Positions 1 through 11,385 of a stretch of DNA of 64,000 bases are shown here, one piece after another; positions within the stretch are counted from its first letter, which is position 1, and every line of letters starts with the position of its first letter. Where the stretch lies: contig NZ_JAFCIY020000028.1 in NCBI RefSeq assembly GCF_020194955.2, forward strand, positions 1 through 64,000, given 5' to 3'. The stretch is from Desulfuromonas sp. CSMB_57 (GTDB lineage Bacteria; Desulfobacterota; Desulfuromonadia; Desulfuromonadales; Syntrophotaleaceae). The position numbers were made by a program, and so were the translations under genes. Below the pieces are notes generated by a model that did no database searches, had not been told where the DNA came from, and saw only the letters and a list, made by a program, of their open reading frames with translations.

Positions 1-401
1 CCGCCAAAACCGGCAGCAACTGCCTGCCCATCGTCGATTGCAGTCTGAGATTTCAGAACCAGTGGGAGGACGAAGAGAGCGGGCTTTACTACAACCTGCA
101 CCGGTACTATGATCCGGACAGCGGGCAGTATCTGAGCCCGGACCCCATCGGCCTGGAAGGCGGATTGCGGACCCACGGCTATGTGCATGATCCCATGCAG
201 TGGGTGGATCCGCTGGGGTTGGCGGGGTGTCCAAGCCCGGTAGCTAGAGGGGAGTATTTTTATAATAAATTCGGACGGACTGGCAATTTGAACCACGACA
301 TCACTGCGCGCGGATACAAGAAGAAAGATGATGCTCTCTATTCGTGCCGGAACAGTCGCGGCAAAGCCCAGAAAATGATCCTGAAGATCGCCGCCATCTA
401 G
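1..401 (+). CDS. Rhs repeat-associated core protein, C-terminal fragment (5' end outside window)
   Basis: The frame is open from base 3 and closes with TAG at 399-401. It encodes the end of an Rhs/YD-repeat protein: the conserved core signature (GLYYNLHRYYDPDSGQYLS, then PDPIGLEGG) is followed by the PLGLAG pre-tip motif, after which Rhs proteins normally carry a variable toxin domain. Here only about 57 residues follow PLGLAG (from CPSPVARGEYF), and I do not recognise a toxin fold in them, so the tip looks short or truncated. Rhs proteins are large polymorphic-toxin carriers. No immunity gene follows: the next gene is a protease on the other strand whose stop codon overlaps this one. The family call is secure. 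Whether the tip is functional is unknown. Confidence 0.85.
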   Translation, partial: AKTGSNCLPIVDCSLRFQNQWEDEESGLYYNLHRYYDPDSGQYLSPDPIGLEGGLRTHGYVHDPMQWVDPLGLAGCPSPVARGEYFYNKFGRTGNLNHDITARGYKKKDDALYSCRNSRGKAQKMILKIAAI

Positions 402-2254
402 GGATTTTCCTGGGTCACTTGGTTGGCGCGCATGAACTGATGGCGCTGCCAGTAGCGGTTGATTTCCTCCTTCAGTCGGTTTTGCTGTTTTTTGATCCCC
501 GCAAGTTTGATTTTGCTGGTTTTGGCCAGCAGTCGGCCTTTCTTCGGGTGCGTCACGACCAGAGAATGGCCGAGCCAGCTTTCCTGAAAGGTCACGGCTT
601 CGACGGCATCCCAGTCTATCAGGCGTTGATCGGCGGAGGTTTTGATGCCGAGGTGGCTGATCTCGATGGTTCTGTTCCGTTTCAGGGCAATCTCCACCGG
701 TGGGAAATATTTCAGGACGATGGCCAGTTCCTCGTCGTTGGCCGGCTCGTAGCGACAGGCCAGTTCCGCTTCGTGGTCGGCCGCGAATTTGCTCTCGTAG
801 TCGGCCCACAGGCGTCCTTCGATGGCGTCGGCGGTAAGGATCTCCTCGACCCAGGTGCGGCCCGGGGGACGGGTCACTAAGGCACCGAAGCTGTGGGCGG
901 GTAGCTGTGCGCCGACGTTGGCCAGCCTTTCGGCCAAGGGTGGATGGGAATCGAAGGGATGGGGCACGCTGGCGTTTGCCATGGCCTGGTCGAACTTTTC
1001 CGTTTGCACGAAGGACGCCAATCCGTCGGCGATGAAGCGGGCGATGCCCAAGTTGTCGTCGAGGCGCTGATCACGGTGGAACAGTTCGGTCTCCACCTGC
1101 TCCCGGTACTGGGCGTAGGCTGAAATTTTGATCAGGGTCTGGGCCATGGCCGCCGGCGCGACCAGGTCGGCGGCGCAGCGGTCGGCCCTGAATTCACGCT
1201 GTCGGCTGTGGCGGCTCAGAGCCACCTCGAAGATGACCCGATACCAAAGCAGCAGGGGGGCCAGCAGCATGGTCAGCCCCCCTTCCAGGATGGCCTCGGT
1301 ATAGTGATCGAATTGCACGAGCTTTGGCCCCAGCAGCGCACTGCTGCGGGTGTCGCCGCCGCTGAGATGGGCCAGTTCGTGGGCGAATACCGCATCTGCC
1401 TCGTTCTGATCCAGAATTCGCAGCAGGGGGATGCTGATGAACAACGTGCGTCCGTTCAGGGGTGTGTCGGCGACGGTCAGGCGGGCTTCGGTAACGAAGA
1501 AATTACTGTCGATGCCGGCGACGATCTGTTGCGGCGGAGCCGTGTCGAGGCGCTGGGCCAAGGCCCGGATACGCTGCCAGAGGCGGGGAGCATCGGCTTC
1601 CTTGAGGAGCTCGCCGTCCACGGCGTTGGGGTTCCGGACCCGCGTGAAGATGCCCTTGATGGCGACAAAAACCCCGAGGACGGCAAAAATACCGGCTACC
1701 CCTATGAGCTGCAGGGAATACAGTTGAAAGAAGTGGGCAGTCACCCAGAAGGACAGCCATACCGCCATGACGCCCTGGACCATCACCATGCCGGCAATGA
1801 CCCAGGTGGAGAGGCGCCAACCGGTCACGAAGCTGGCGTAGCGCAGGGAATCGTTGACGAAGGCCAGCAGGCCCAGCAGCATCAGGACCGCCAGGAAGCT
1901 TCCGCCGGCCAGCATGGTCCACAGGGCGATTCGTCGTGCCAAGGCGAATTGCCAGACGGCCGAGCTGGGTTCGCAGACCGCGTTCCGGTAATCCTGGAGT
2001 TCGGGGTCCGAGAGCCGGCAGGCCACCGAGGGCGGATGCGCGCCATAAAATGTTCTGGCCGCTTCCCGATCTTCGGCGGAAAGCTCGCGGTCCGTCTCGA
2101 TGTGCTGCATGACGGCTTCGAGAAATTCCTGGTCGTGGGCGCGCTGTACCCGGCCGGCAAACAAATAGGTCGTGGCCGGCAGAAGGCAAAGCAGCAGCAG
2201 CGAAAGCAGTAGGCCCTTGAGCAGTTTGGGTTTCCGGGGATACGGGCAGGACAT
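398..2254 (-). CDS. M48 family membrane metalloprotease
   Basis: A 618-residue integral membrane zinc protease of the HtpX/Ste24-like M48 family, expected to act in membrane protein quality control. It has the HELAH zinc motif (about residue 291) and a downstream EFRAD segment giving the third zinc ligand. Hydrophobic segments lie near residues 12-34, 110-134, 150-172 and 180-200, and the catalytic region follows. An AAGGAG ribosome site sits about 10 bases upstream of the ATG, and a near-consensus sigma-70 promoter lies further up. The gene stands alone, converging on the Rhs fragment with overlapping stops. Its precise substrate cannot be told from sequence. The C-terminal ~170 residues beyond the peptidase domain are not assigned. 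Confidence 0.88.
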   Translation of the reverse strand: MSCPYPRKPKLLKGLLLSLLLLCLLPATTYLFAGRVQRAHDQEFLEAVMQHIETDRELSAEDREAARTFYGAHPPSVACRLSDPELQDYRNAVCEPSSAVWQFALARRIALWTMLAGGSFLAVLMLLGLLAFVNDSLRYASFVTGWRLSTWVIAGMVMVQGVMAVWLSFWVTAHFFQLYSLQLIGVAGIFAVLGVFVAIKGIFTRVRNPNAVDGELLKEADAPRLWQRIRALAQRLDTAPPQQIVAGIDSNFFVTEARLTVADTPLNGRTLFISIPLLRILDQNEADAVFAHELAHLSGGDTRSSALLGPKLVQFDHYTEAILEGGLTMLLAPLLLWYRVIFEVALSRHSRQREFRADRCAADLVAPAAMAQTLIKISAYAQYREQVETELFHRDQRLDDNLGIARFIADGLASFVQTEKFDQAMANASVPHPFDSHPPLAERLANVGAQLPAHSFGALVTRPPGRTWVEEILTADAIEGRLWADYESKFAADHEAELACRYEPANDEELAIVLKYFPPVEIALKRNRTIEISHLGIKTSADQRLIDWDAVEAVTFQESWLGHSLVVTHPKKGRLLAKTSKIKLAGIKKQQNRLKEEINRYWQRHQFMRANQVTQENP

Positions 2255-2304
2255 GGCGGGAGGCTCCTTGGGACAAATGTGTCGGAAATAATGATCGGGT
2301 GCAT

Positions 2305-2332
2305 ATTATATGCGTCCGGCTCCCGCCGTCAA
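2305..2332 (-). promoter_or_regulatory. sigma-70 promoter for the M48 protease gene
   Basis: On the minus strand TTGACG (2327-2332) and a perfect TATAAT (2305-2310) are separated by 16 bases, about 50 bases upstream of the M48 start codon. The match to consensus is strong. Activity is inferred. Confidence 0.65.
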
Positions 2333-2536
2333 CTGTTCCCTCGGGCGCAGGCGGGTCCTGACCTCGCGTCGCGGCTTACCGCTGATCGTTTTACGTCAAA
2401 ACCGCCAGATATTCGCGAAACGCAAATTGCCAGGGCTATCCTCGAACAGCGGATGCTGCACGGGAGGCAGATTTACTGTCTTGTCGGCGGGCTCCGAGGG
2501 AGGGCGCCGGGAGTGTCGCGGCAGCTGGGAAAGCGG

Positions 2537-2565
2537 TTGTATTTGCGGCGGGCAAGGGCTAATCT
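2537..2565 (+). promoter_or_regulatory. candidate sigma-70 promoter for aroF
   Basis: TTGTAT (2537-2542) and TAATCT (2560-2565) with a 17-base spacer lie about 70 bases upstream of the aroF start. The rest of the 381-base divergent gap (2255-2635) shows no gene or other clear element. Confidence 0.4.
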
Positions 2566-2635
2566 AGGACGCGTGTTTTGCCGCCCGTCCAGCGGGCGAT
2601 CATCCGGAACCGAATCATCCAAGGAGTGCAAGTCC

Positions 2636-3649
2636 ATGTTGATTGTCATGCATCATCACGCGACGGCCGAACAGATTCAGACCGTGGAGCAGGCCGTGGC
2701 CGCCTTGGGATTGCAGGCGGTGCCCATCCCCGGCCAGGAGCGTACGGCTATCGGAGTGCTCGGCAACCAGGGCTATGTCGATGATGCCACGATTCGCGAT
2801 TTGCCCGGGGTGCTGGAGGTCATCCATGTCAGCAAGCCCTACAAACTGGTGTCGCGGGATTTCCATCCGGCCGCGACGGTGGTGCAGGTGGGGGCGGTGG
2901 CCATCGGCAACGGGCATCCCGCCGTGGTCATGGCCGGGCCCTGCTCCATCGAAAGCCGCGAGCAGATGCTGGCCGCCGCGCAGCAGGTCAAGGCCGGCGG
3001 CGCCCATATGTTGCGCGGCGGGGCTTTCAAGCCGCGCACCGGACCCCACTCCTTCCAGGGGCTCGGGGTCGAAGGCCTGCAGTATCTGCGCGAGGCCGGC
3101 GACGCGGTCGGCCTGCCGGTGGTCACCGAGGTGATGCGCATCGAACAGCTGGATATTGTTTGCCGCTACGCCCACATGCTGCAGATCGGCGCCCGCAACA
3201 TGCAGAATTTCGATTTGCTCAAGGAGGTCGGCCGGTGCCGTTGGCCGGTGCTGCTGAAACGCGGCCTGAGCGCCACCATCGAGGAATTTCTGGCCGCCGC
3301 CGAGTATATCCTGGCGGAAGGCAACAGCCAGGTGATCCTCTGCGAGCGCGGGATCCGCACCTTTGAGCGGGCGACCCGCAACACCCTCGATCTCTCGGTC
3401 ATTCCCCTGGTTCGCGAGTTGAGCCACCTGCCGATCATCGTCGATCCGAGCCACGCCACCGGCAAACGCAGTCTGGTGCCGGTGATGGCCAAGGCGGCGC
3501 TGGTCGCCGGCGCCCATGGACTGATGATCGAGGTGCATCCGGAACCGGACCGGGCGCTGTGTGATGGCGCCCAGAGCCTGACCGGCGCCGGTTTTGCCGA
3601 GTTGATGGGTCAGTTGCGGCATCTGCAGCAGGCCTTGGCGGGCTGCTGA
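2636..3649 (+). CDS. aroF: 3-deoxy-7-phosphoheptulonate synthase (DAHP synthase)
   Basis: Condenses phosphoenolpyruvate with erythrose 4-phosphate, the first step of the shikimate pathway to aromatic amino acids. The 337-residue product has a short N-terminal ferredoxin-like regulatory region (about residues 1-70) followed by the KDO8P/DAHP-synthase barrel. Barrel motifs are [48 protein letters not shown] and [10 protein letters not shown]. This layout is the type I-beta form found in Thermotoga and Bacillus. The frame stays open some 350 bases upstream, but I chose the ATG at 2636 because AAGGAG lies 9 bases before it and the family begins here (MLIVM). It is monocistronic and converges on the phosphoesterase gene. 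Confidence 0.95.
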   Translation: MLIVMHHHATAEQIQTVEQAVAALGLQAVPIPGQERTAIGVLGNQGYVDDATIRDLPGVLEVIHVSKPYKLVSRDFHPAATVVQVGAVAIGNGHPAVVMAGPCSIESREQMLAAAQQVKAGGAHMLRGGAFKPRTGPHSFQGLGVEGLQYLREAGDAVGLPVVTEVMRIEQLDIVCRYAHMLQIGARNMQNFDLLKEVGRCRWPVLLKRGLSATIEEFLAAAEYILAEGNSQVILCERGIRTFERATRNTLDLSVIPLVRELSHLPIIVDPSHATGKRSLVPVMAKAALVAGAHGLMIEVHPEPDRALCDGAQSLTGAGFAELMGQLRHLQQALAGC

Positions 3650-3662
3650 AGGCCGCGGCCCG

Positions 3663-4487
3663 TCAGGTCGGCTCCGGCCCCCTCAATTCCACCAGGGTAA
3701 TTTCCGGCGGGCACATGAAGCGGATCGGCAGGGTGCTGGTGCCTAGGCCGCGGGATACGTAGAGGGGCAGTCCGGTGGTTTCCGTATGATAGAGGCCGGA
3801 CACGAAAGGGCCGGAAAAGCGCGGCAGGTACAGGGGCGGCAGGAAGGGCAGCCGGACCTGGCCGCCGTGGGTGTGGCCGCACAGGATCAGGGCGATGCCG
3901 TCACCGAGGAGATCGTGGGCGAAGGCCGGGACATGGGACAGCAGGATGTTGATTCGTTTCCGGTTCGCGATGCGGCGCATGTGGGCCACCTGGTCACCGG
4001 ATGCCGGATAATCCACCCCCAGGATGGAAAGAGGGGCCCCCGACAGGGTGAGGTCGTGGCGCTGGTTGATGAGCAACCGCACGCCGACCCGGTCGAAACG
4101 TCGACGCAGGCGATCCCCTTCGATGCGGGCCCAGTATTCCCAGTTGCCCTGTACCGCCACGATGCCGTGGGCCGCCCGCAGTTGCCCCAGAAATTCGAGC
4201 ACACCGTCAAGATTGCGGTTGCGGTCGACATAGTCGCCGGTCAACAGGATCAGGTCCGGCTGCAGCCGATTGACCTGGGCCGCAATCCCCTGGAAATAAT
4301 CATTACATTCGCGCAGATGCAAATCGCTGAGTTGTACCAGTCGCAGGCTGCGACCCGCGGGCATGCGCGCCAATCTGAGGCTCAGGCGGTCCACCCGTAC
4401 CGCCTGAGGTTCCAGCCAGGCGGCATCCGCGACCAGCAGGCCGGTGGCCAGGGTAGCACCCCCCAACAGGAAGCGGCGACGGGACAT
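3663..4487 (-). CDS. Metallophosphoesterase, probable Tat-exported (YkuE/YaeI type)
   Basis: A 274-residue calcineurin-like phosphoesterase. The dinuclear metal-site motifs appear in order: QLSDLHL, LTGDYVDRN, GNWEYW (replacing the usual GNHD, as in YaeI-type proteins), LLSHVP and CGHTHGGQV. The N-terminus MSRRRFLLGGATLATGLL resembles a twin-arginine signal or membrane anchor, so the protein probably works at the outer face of the cytoplasmic membrane. Family members hydrolyse phosphodiesters, including the lipid-A precursor UDP-2,3-diacylglucosamine in related groups, but the substrate here is unknown. The frame extends to a TTG at 4562. I prefer the ATG at 4487 because it places the RR motif at the start; neither start has a good ribosome site. 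Confidence 0.85.
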   Translation of the reverse strand: MSRRRFLLGGATLATGLLVADAAWLEPQAVRVDRLSLRLARMPAGRSLRLVQLSDLHLRECNDYFQGIAAQVNRLQPDLILLTGDYVDRNRNLDGVLEFLGQLRAAHGIVAVQGNWEYWARIEGDRLRRRFDRVGVRLLINQRHDLTLSGAPLSILGVDYPASGDQVAHMRRIANRKRINILLSHVPAFAHDLLGDGIALILCGHTHGGQVRLPFLPPLYLPRFSGPFVSGLYHTETTGLPLYVSRGLGTSTLPIRFMCPPEITLVELRGPEPT

Positions 4488-4666
4488 GGTTGCTGCGGGG
4501 GGCTGTTCGGTGCGGGGAGCGCTCACGGTGGGCCTTGTACGTTGAAAACCGATCAGAGACAACAGGATATGGTGGGTACTATAGCATGTTCGCCGTCGTT
4601 GACCAACGGGATGCTAACAATCCGGCCGGGTCCGCGGGGCGCCGATCTGGAATCGGGAGGCCGGGA

Positions 4667-6865
4667 ATGAAACAGCAGATAGCCGTGGTGGCGGTGGCCG
4701 CACCGCTGGACAAGGCTTTGTCCTACCGAGTGCCCGAAGCTCTGCGCGGAACCCTGGCGGTGGGCATGCGGTTGCGGGTACCCCTCGGCCGCCGTACCGC
4801 CGTCGGCTATCTGCTGCAGATCGTGGAGGGGGAGGCCGACGACCTCAAGGACGTCTTCGAGGGACTCGATGCCGAGCCCCTGTTTTCCGCCGCCATGGTG
4901 GCCCTGTTCCGGCGGGCCGCCGATTATTACCGTCATCCCCTGGGCGAGGTGATTCGTACCGCTTTGCCGGCCGGCCTATCCGGCGGGCAGGGCCGGCTCG
5001 CCCCCCTGCGGGAAAGCGTCTATCGGCGAGCACCCGACAGCCCTGCGGTGCGCGGCGCGCGGCAACTCGAGCTGCTGGCCTTCCTGGATGCCTGCGGTCA
5101 GGCGAGTCGCAGTGAGCTGCTGGCGCGTTTTCCCGGTTGCCAGGGCAGCCTGCGAAGTCTGCTGAAGCACGGCCTGGTGCTGGAGGACAGCCAGGAACGG
5201 CTGCGCGATCCGTTCGTCGGGCAAGTCATTCCGGCGGATACGGTCGTGGCGCCGACGGAGCATCAACAGCAGGCCCTGACCATCATCGATTCCGCTCTCG
5301 AGGGGGGCGGTTTTCAATCCATCCTGCTGCACGGCGTCACCGGCAGCGGCAAGACCGAAGTCTATCTGCGGGCCATCGAAAAGGTTCTGGCGGCCGGCCG
5401 CCAGGCCCTGGTGCTGGTCCCCGAGATCGCCCTGACGCCGCAATTGGTCGGACGTTTCCAGGCGCGCTTCGCGCCGCGTCGGACGCGCCTGGCGGCGCTC
5501 CATTCGGGTTTGTCCGCCGGCGAACGCTATGATGCCTGGCGGCGCATTGCCCGTGGTGAAGTGGATATCGTCATCGGCGCGCGCAGTGCCGTGTTCGCGC
5601 CCCTGGAGCGGCTCGGCATGCTCATTGTGGATGAAGAACATGAGTCGAGCTACAAGCAGAGCGAAGGATTTCGCTATCATGCCCGGGATCTGGCCCTGTT
5701 GCGCGGCCAGATGGAAGGGGCGGTGGTGCTCCTCGGCAGCGCCACGCCGGCCCTGACCACCTGGCAGCGGGCCCGCTCCGGTCTGTCACTCTATGTGTCC
5801 CTGCCGCAGCGGGTGCTGGAGCGGCCCCTGCCGGAAGTGATTCTGGTGGATCTGACCGTCGAGCGCCCCGATGGGTTGCTGGCGCGTCCCCTGCAGGAAG
5901 CCCTGGCCGCCAACCTGGAGCGCGGTGAACAATCGCTGCTGCTGCTCAACCGGCGCGGCTTTGCTCCCTACCTGTTGTGCGCCGACTGCGGGACAACGCC
6001 GCGCTGCCCCCATTGCGACATCACCCTGACCTACTACCTGGCGCGTCGCGAACTGCGCTGCCATTACTGCGACTATCGCTGCGTGCCGCCCGAACAGTGT
6101 CCGACCTGCTTCGGCACGGAATTGCTGCCGGAGGGCGCCGGCACCGAACGCCTCGAACAGGAGCTGCAGAATCTGTTTCCCGCCGCCCGCATCGCCCGCA
6201 TGGACCGCGACACCACCGGCCGCAAGGGTGCGCACCAGGACCTGGTCGAAGGGATGCTGGCGCGACGCCTGGACATTCTGCTCGGGACCCAGATGGTGGC
6301 CAAGGGGCACGATTTTCCCGGCGTCACCCTGGTGGGCGTACTGCAAACCGACAATCTGCTCAATCTGCCCGATTTCCGTGCCGCCGAGCGGGCCTTCACC
6401 CTCCTCACCCAGGTTGCCGGTCGCGCCGGGCGCGGCTCCCAGCCCGGCCGGGTCTATATTCAAAGCTATGCGGCGGGACATTACGCTCTGGAATGCTGCG
6501 TGCGCCATGACTTCGAGGGATTCTGTCGGCAGGAGCTGGCCCTGCGGGAGGAACTCGGCTATCCGCCCTTCGGCTATCTGGTCAACTGCGTGCTGACCGC
6601 CGCCGATGCCGCCCTGGTCGGCCGCACCGCCGAGCAGATCGCCGCCGGCCTGCGGGAGCCGGCCGGCCGCCTGGGTGTCGAGGTGCTCGGGCCGGCGCCC
6701 TGTCCCCTGGCCCGCCTGCGGGGCAAATCCCGTTTTCAGGTCCTTCTGAAAAGCCCCCAACGGCCTGCCCTGCGTCACCTGCTGGGACGGCTTGAAAGTC
6801 TGCGGCGCCGTCTGCCCTCCGGAGTCGCCCTGGCGGTGGATGTCGATCCCCTGGACATGATTTGA
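4667..6865 (+). CDS. priA: Primosomal protein N' (replication restart helicase PriA)
   Basis: A 732-residue 3'-5' DNA helicase that recognises abandoned replication forks and reloads the replisome. The N-terminal 3'-end-binding domain (about residues 1-110) is followed by a winged-helix region, then the helicase core with Walker A GVTGSGKTEVY (about 222) and DEEH (about 320). A zinc-binding insert of eight cysteines in CxxC pairs follows (about 438-482: CADC, CPHC, CHYC, CPTC). QMVAKGHDFPGV and QVAGRAGRG are helicase motifs V and VI. The frame is open upstream, but the ATG at 4667 has GGGAGG 6 bases before it and matches the family N-terminus. It is divergent from the phosphoesterase. Confidence 0.96.
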   Translation: MKQQIAVVAVAAPLDKALSYRVPEALRGTLAVGMRLRVPLGRRTAVGYLLQIVEGEADDLKDVFEGLDAEPLFSAAMVALFRRAADYYRHPLGEVIRTALPAGLSGGQGRLAPLRESVYRRAPDSPAVRGARQLELLAFLDACGQASRSELLARFPGCQGSLRSLLKHGLVLEDSQERLRDPFVGQVIPADTVVAPTEHQQQALTIIDSALEGGGFQSILLHGVTGSGKTEVYLRAIEKVLAAGRQALVLVPEIALTPQLVGRFQARFAPRRTRLAALHSGLSAGERYDAWRRIARGEVDIVIGARSAVFAPLERLGMLIVDEEHESSYKQSEGFRYHARDLALLRGQMEGAVVLLGSATPALTTWQRARSGLSLYVSLPQRVLERPLPEVILVDLTVERPDGLLARPLQEALAANLERGEQSLLLLNRRGFAPYLLCADCGTTPRCPHCDITLTYYLARRELRCHYCDYRCVPPEQCPTCFGTELLPEGAGTERLEQELQNLFPAARIARMDRDTTGRKGAHQDLVEGMLARRLDILLGTQMVAKGHDFPGVTLVGVLQTDNLLNLPDFRAAERAFTLLTQVAGRAGRGSQPGRVYIQSYAAGHYALECCVRHDFEGFCRQELALREELGYPPFGYLVNCVLTAADAALVGRTAEQIAAGLREPAGRLGVEVLGPAPCPLARLRGKSRFQVLLKSPQRPALRHLLGRLESLRRRLPSGVALAVDVDPLDMI

Positions 6866-7039
6866 TCTCGCCTTCCGAGTTTCGTGTATTTATCTGTGTA
6901 TGAAAACAACTCAAAATTGGCTTCCGGAAGGCCCGGTGCTTTCGTCCTCTTTCCTTTCCCGCCCCTCAATTGCTATTGTGATTAATATGTTAGCAGTTTG
7001 TGGTGAAGATTTGGGCAAACTGGTATGCGGTTTGAATAA

Positions 7040-8485
<1,446 letters not shown>

Positions 8486-8511
8486 TTCGACAGGTATTGC
8501 AGTTCTGTCCC

Positions 8512-8549
8512 AACACAAAGAGCCCGGCTGAAGCCGGGCTCTTTGTGTT
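8512..8549 (+). terminator. Intrinsic terminator after gdhA (bidirectional)
   Basis: A perfect 17-bp stem (8512-8528 with 8533-8549) with a TGAA loop and an A/T-rich base. It is symmetrical enough to serve both gdhA and the opposing PEP-binding gene that ends at 8579. Confidence 0.85.
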
Positions 8550-8578
8550 TCAGGCGGGAAAGGACGGAGTCCTCCCCC

Positions 8579-11158
8579 TCAGCGAAAACAGACCACCTTC
8601 TGGGCGACCACGTCCGACATGAGTTGCATCTCCTGGTCCAGACGAATTACCTTGACGATTTTCCTGAAGCGGCTGCTGGCCGGCATCAGTCCTTCCAGGA
8701 GATTGCCCTGCCCGTTGAGGAAATCGTGGTTGATGCAGCAGTAACGGCTTTCCGGGAACAGGGCCAGGTAGAAGATCTCCGTTTCCACCAAGTCCTGGAA
8801 AAAGTGGGTGCCGAAGGACAGTTCGGGCATCAGCCCCCCACTGGAAAAAGCCACCTCGGCCAAAGCCGCCACATTGTTGATTTCGGAAAAGCTGACCGGT
8901 ACGCCGAGGGACGGCGTGGAGGTCCCCCAACGTCCCGGCCCCATGAGCAGGGTCGGATTGTTCTCCTTGTCGCACAGACGCTTGTTGAGGCGGCCCACCA
9001 GGCGGGCGACCTCATATTTGTCGGAGAGGGGCAGATTGCTGTATTCCTGGGGGTCGATCCAGATCAGGCAGCGAATCGGCTGGATGACGTTGCCGCCCAT
9101 GAAGTGACCCTCGGAAGTGAAAAAGATGCGCTCCGCGTCGAGATTCTCCGGCAACTGCACGGCCCGGTCCTGGCCGCGGGTCTGCAGCGGACGGCATTGC
9201 AGCAGGTTGATCTTGGGCGTCTCGCCGTTGGCGAAGTTGACCGTGAATTCGATGTCCACCGGGTAGCGGTAGGTGTCCTCCAGGCTTTTCAGCATGCGCT
9301 GCATCAGTTCGGTGAAGCGGGTTTGGGCGAAGAGTTTCTCGAAGGTCAGCAGCCAGGCTTCCTGGCTTTTTTCGCTACGCTCTTCCAGCCGCCGGCTCAG
9401 GTCGTGGTTGCGGATCGCGTAACGTTCCAAGTCGAGATCCCGGCAATGGCCGGTCAGGTTCAGCAGCGGCATGGTCTTCAGGGAGTTCTGGTTGACGTCC
9501 AGCAGATCCACGTCCCTTTGGGAGAAGCGCCGCAGATCGTCGGAGCCATGATGGGGTTGCTTCAGCGGGTTGTCCAGGGCGACGATGCGCGGGTAGTCCC
9601 CCTCGACGCGGTCCACCGCCCGGGTGCCGAGGCCGAACACCAAACGCAGCATGCCGGCCTTGGGATCCATGTCCCGGTCCCAGACAAAGGTGTTGTAGGA
9701 GGCGCCGACCCCGGCCAGTTCCGGAAAATAGTAGTGATCGTGATAGGCTCCGGAGACCCGCTGGACCAACAGGGCCATCTGTTCCTGGTGCTGATCCAGG
9801 CCCCGTTGGCGGCGGTAGGCCAACGCATCCTCGCTCATGGTGCTGGCGAAGATCTGACGGACGGCATTCTCGAACTGTTCGTAGCGCTCTTCCGGGGTTC
9901 CCTGGTTGACGCAGAAGTAGCTGTCGTATTTGCCGGCAAAGGCGTTGCCGAAACTGTCCTCGAGCAGGCTGCTGGAGCGCACGATGATCGGGTATTGACC
10001 GAAATGTTCGAGCATTTCCTGGAATTTGGCCCGTACCTCCGGCGGGAAGACGCCGTGGCGCAATTTCTCCTGCAGATCCCCGGCCATGGCAAAATAGCCA
10101 TCGGGGGTTTTTTGCCGCATCAGCAGTTTCCACCAGCCATTGTGAACGATATAGGAAAAGTAAATGTCCGAGGCGATGTGAAAGGAGTCGTGGGGTTCGA
10201 AGTAATGCTGCCAATCGAACTCGAAATCGCGCAGCAGGATGTTGCGCGCCAGCAGCATGCCGACCGCCTTGCCGCCGATATAGCCGGTGCCGATGGTGCG
10301 GGACTTGATGTCCAGCAGGTCCTCGAGGCTGAAAAATTGCCGGGCCAGATCCAGCATGCGATCGTCGTGGCCGATCATGATCCGGCACAGCTGGTCGATC
10401 ATGCGTTGCTGGACTTCCTGGGGTGACGGGGTGTTGACCAGTTCCTCGGCTTCCAGGAACAGCCGGTCCCAGTAGTCCAGCTGCCGGCGGGCATTGTCCG
10501 CGAAACCCTGGTAGATGTTGGTCAGATTGGTGGCGTCATAGCTGTTGGCGATGGGCACGAAATTGTGGTCCTGTTCCAGGTGGGGCAGGAACATGGTCGG
10601 GGAATGGCGTTGCCAGACCTTCATGGGGTGAACATAGTTCTGGCCGTTGCAGGTGTAGATGTCCAGCAGCAACTGCGTGGTCTGCCGGATCTGGGCGATG
10701 GTGTTAAAAGAGTGGCCGCTGCGGATCAGGGCGAAATAGGCAATGGTATCGAGTTCGAACAGGTAGGGGCAGGTTACCTGGAAGAAATTGCCGATCATGG
10801 CATCCGTGGCCCAGGCCAGCAGCAGGTCGGACAGGCAGTCGAACACGTAAAAGGCACCGGGACCGGTTTCCGTAATGATATTGTGAACCCGGGTGGCAAA
10901 AGGCTCGAAGCCCCGATAGGCATCCAATTGATGAACGATGACCGAAGCTGTTTCGTCGACCAGGGGTTTGTGTTGCCCGAAGCGCATGTATACCACTTGG
11001 CGGCCGTCGGCCAAGGCCTGATTCACGAAGGGAGTCACGAAATACTGATAGTCGCTGACACTGTCGGTGCGCCAGACGACGTTATCGCCCATGCGCAAGC
11101 TGTCGAGTATTGTGTCCAGTCCGGGAAAACCCGTCGTTGCCCTTTGTTCAAGGCTCAT
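8579..11158 (-). CDS. PEP/pyruvate-binding ATP-grasp protein with KaiC-like N-terminus
   Basis: About 859 residues. The N-terminal ~200 residues open with a KaiC/RecA-like pattern (TTGFPGLDTILDSLRMGDNV), but the P-loop GxxxxGKT is absent. From about residue 290 comes a PPDK/PEP-synthase-type ATP-grasp domain: GTGYIGGKAVGMLLA, PIIVRSSSLLEDSFG and AFAGKYDSYF. A further conserved-looking region includes LLMGPGRWGTSTPSLG near the C-terminus. I see no phosphohistidine swivel motif and no C-terminal PEP-binding barrel, so it is unlikely to be a complete PEP synthase. I chose the ATG at 11158 (AAAGG 8 bases upstream); the frame remains open to 11221. Its role is unknown. It is transcribed alone toward gdhA. 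Confidence 0.75.
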   Translation of the reverse strand: MSLEQRATTGFPGLDTILDSLRMGDNVVWRTDSVSDYQYFVTPFVNQALADGRQVVYMRFGQHKPLVDETASVIVHQLDAYRGFEPFATRVHNIITETGPGAFYVFDCLSDLLLAWATDAMIGNFFQVTCPYLFELDTIAYFALIRSGHSFNTIAQIRQTTQLLLDIYTCNGQNYVHPMKVWQRHSPTMFLPHLEQDHNFVPIANSYDATNLTNIYQGFADNARRQLDYWDRLFLEAEELVNTPSPQEVQQRMIDQLCRIMIGHDDRMLDLARQFFSLEDLLDIKSRTIGTGYIGGKAVGMLLARNILLRDFEFDWQHYFEPHDSFHIASDIYFSYIVHNGWWKLLMRQKTPDGYFAMAGDLQEKLRHGVFPPEVRAKFQEMLEHFGQYPIIVRSSSLLEDSFGNAFAGKYDSYFCVNQGTPEERYEQFENAVRQIFASTMSEDALAYRRQRGLDQHQEQMALLVQRVSGAYHDHYYFPELAGVGASYNTFVWDRDMDPKAGMLRLVFGLGTRAVDRVEGDYPRIVALDNPLKQPHHGSDDLRRFSQRDVDLLDVNQNSLKTMPLLNLTGHCRDLDLERYAIRNHDLSRRLEERSEKSQEAWLLTFEKLFAQTRFTELMQRMLKSLEDTYRYPVDIEFTVNFANGETPKINLLQCRPLQTRGQDRAVQLPENLDAERIFFTSEGHFMGGNVIQPIRCLIWIDPQEYSNLPLSDKYEVARLVGRLNKRLCDKENNPTLLMGPGRWGTSTPSLGVPVSFSEINNVAALAEVAFSSGGLMPELSFGTHFFQDLVETEIFYLALFPESRYCCINHDFLNGQGNLLEGLMPASSRFRKIVKVIRLDQEMQLMSDVVAQKVVCFR

Positions 11159-11304
11159 GCCGGCGCCTTTCTTCTTGGTGAGAGTCATATGGGGTCGGAA
11201 TCGCGCATGCCGGGACAGCATGTCGTGCGGTCGCTGGTTATGATTCCTTTGCGGATGAAACAGCGTGCTGAATCGATGAGCACTGTCGTTGTGGATGGTG
11301 CTGA

Positions 11305-11333
11305 ATTATATAGCATCCTGCCGGGCCTGCCAA
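11305..11333 (-). promoter_or_regulatory. sigma-70 promoter for the PEP-binding protein gene
   Basis: On the minus strand TTGGCA (11328-11333) and a perfect TATAAT (11305-11310) are 17 bases apart. The predicted leader to the ATG at 11158 is about 140 bases. Confidence 0.65.
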
Positions 11334-11356
11334 TGCAAAACGGAAAAATACATTGT

Positions 11357-11385
11357 TTGATTGCATCTTCTGCAATTTTTAGTAA
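11357..11385 (+). promoter_or_regulatory. candidate promoter for the PAS histidine kinase
   Basis: TTGATT (11357-11362) and TAGTAA (11380-11385) with a 17-base spacer, about 85 bases before the kinase start. It is back-to-back with the stronger minus-strand promoter in the same 311-base divergent gap. Confidence 0.3.

Noticed and set aside
8543-10426. Long open frame (627 codons) on the plus strand
   Set aside because: It runs antisense to the PEP-binding protein, has no ribosome site or recognisable motif, and is explained by GC-rich codon bias.
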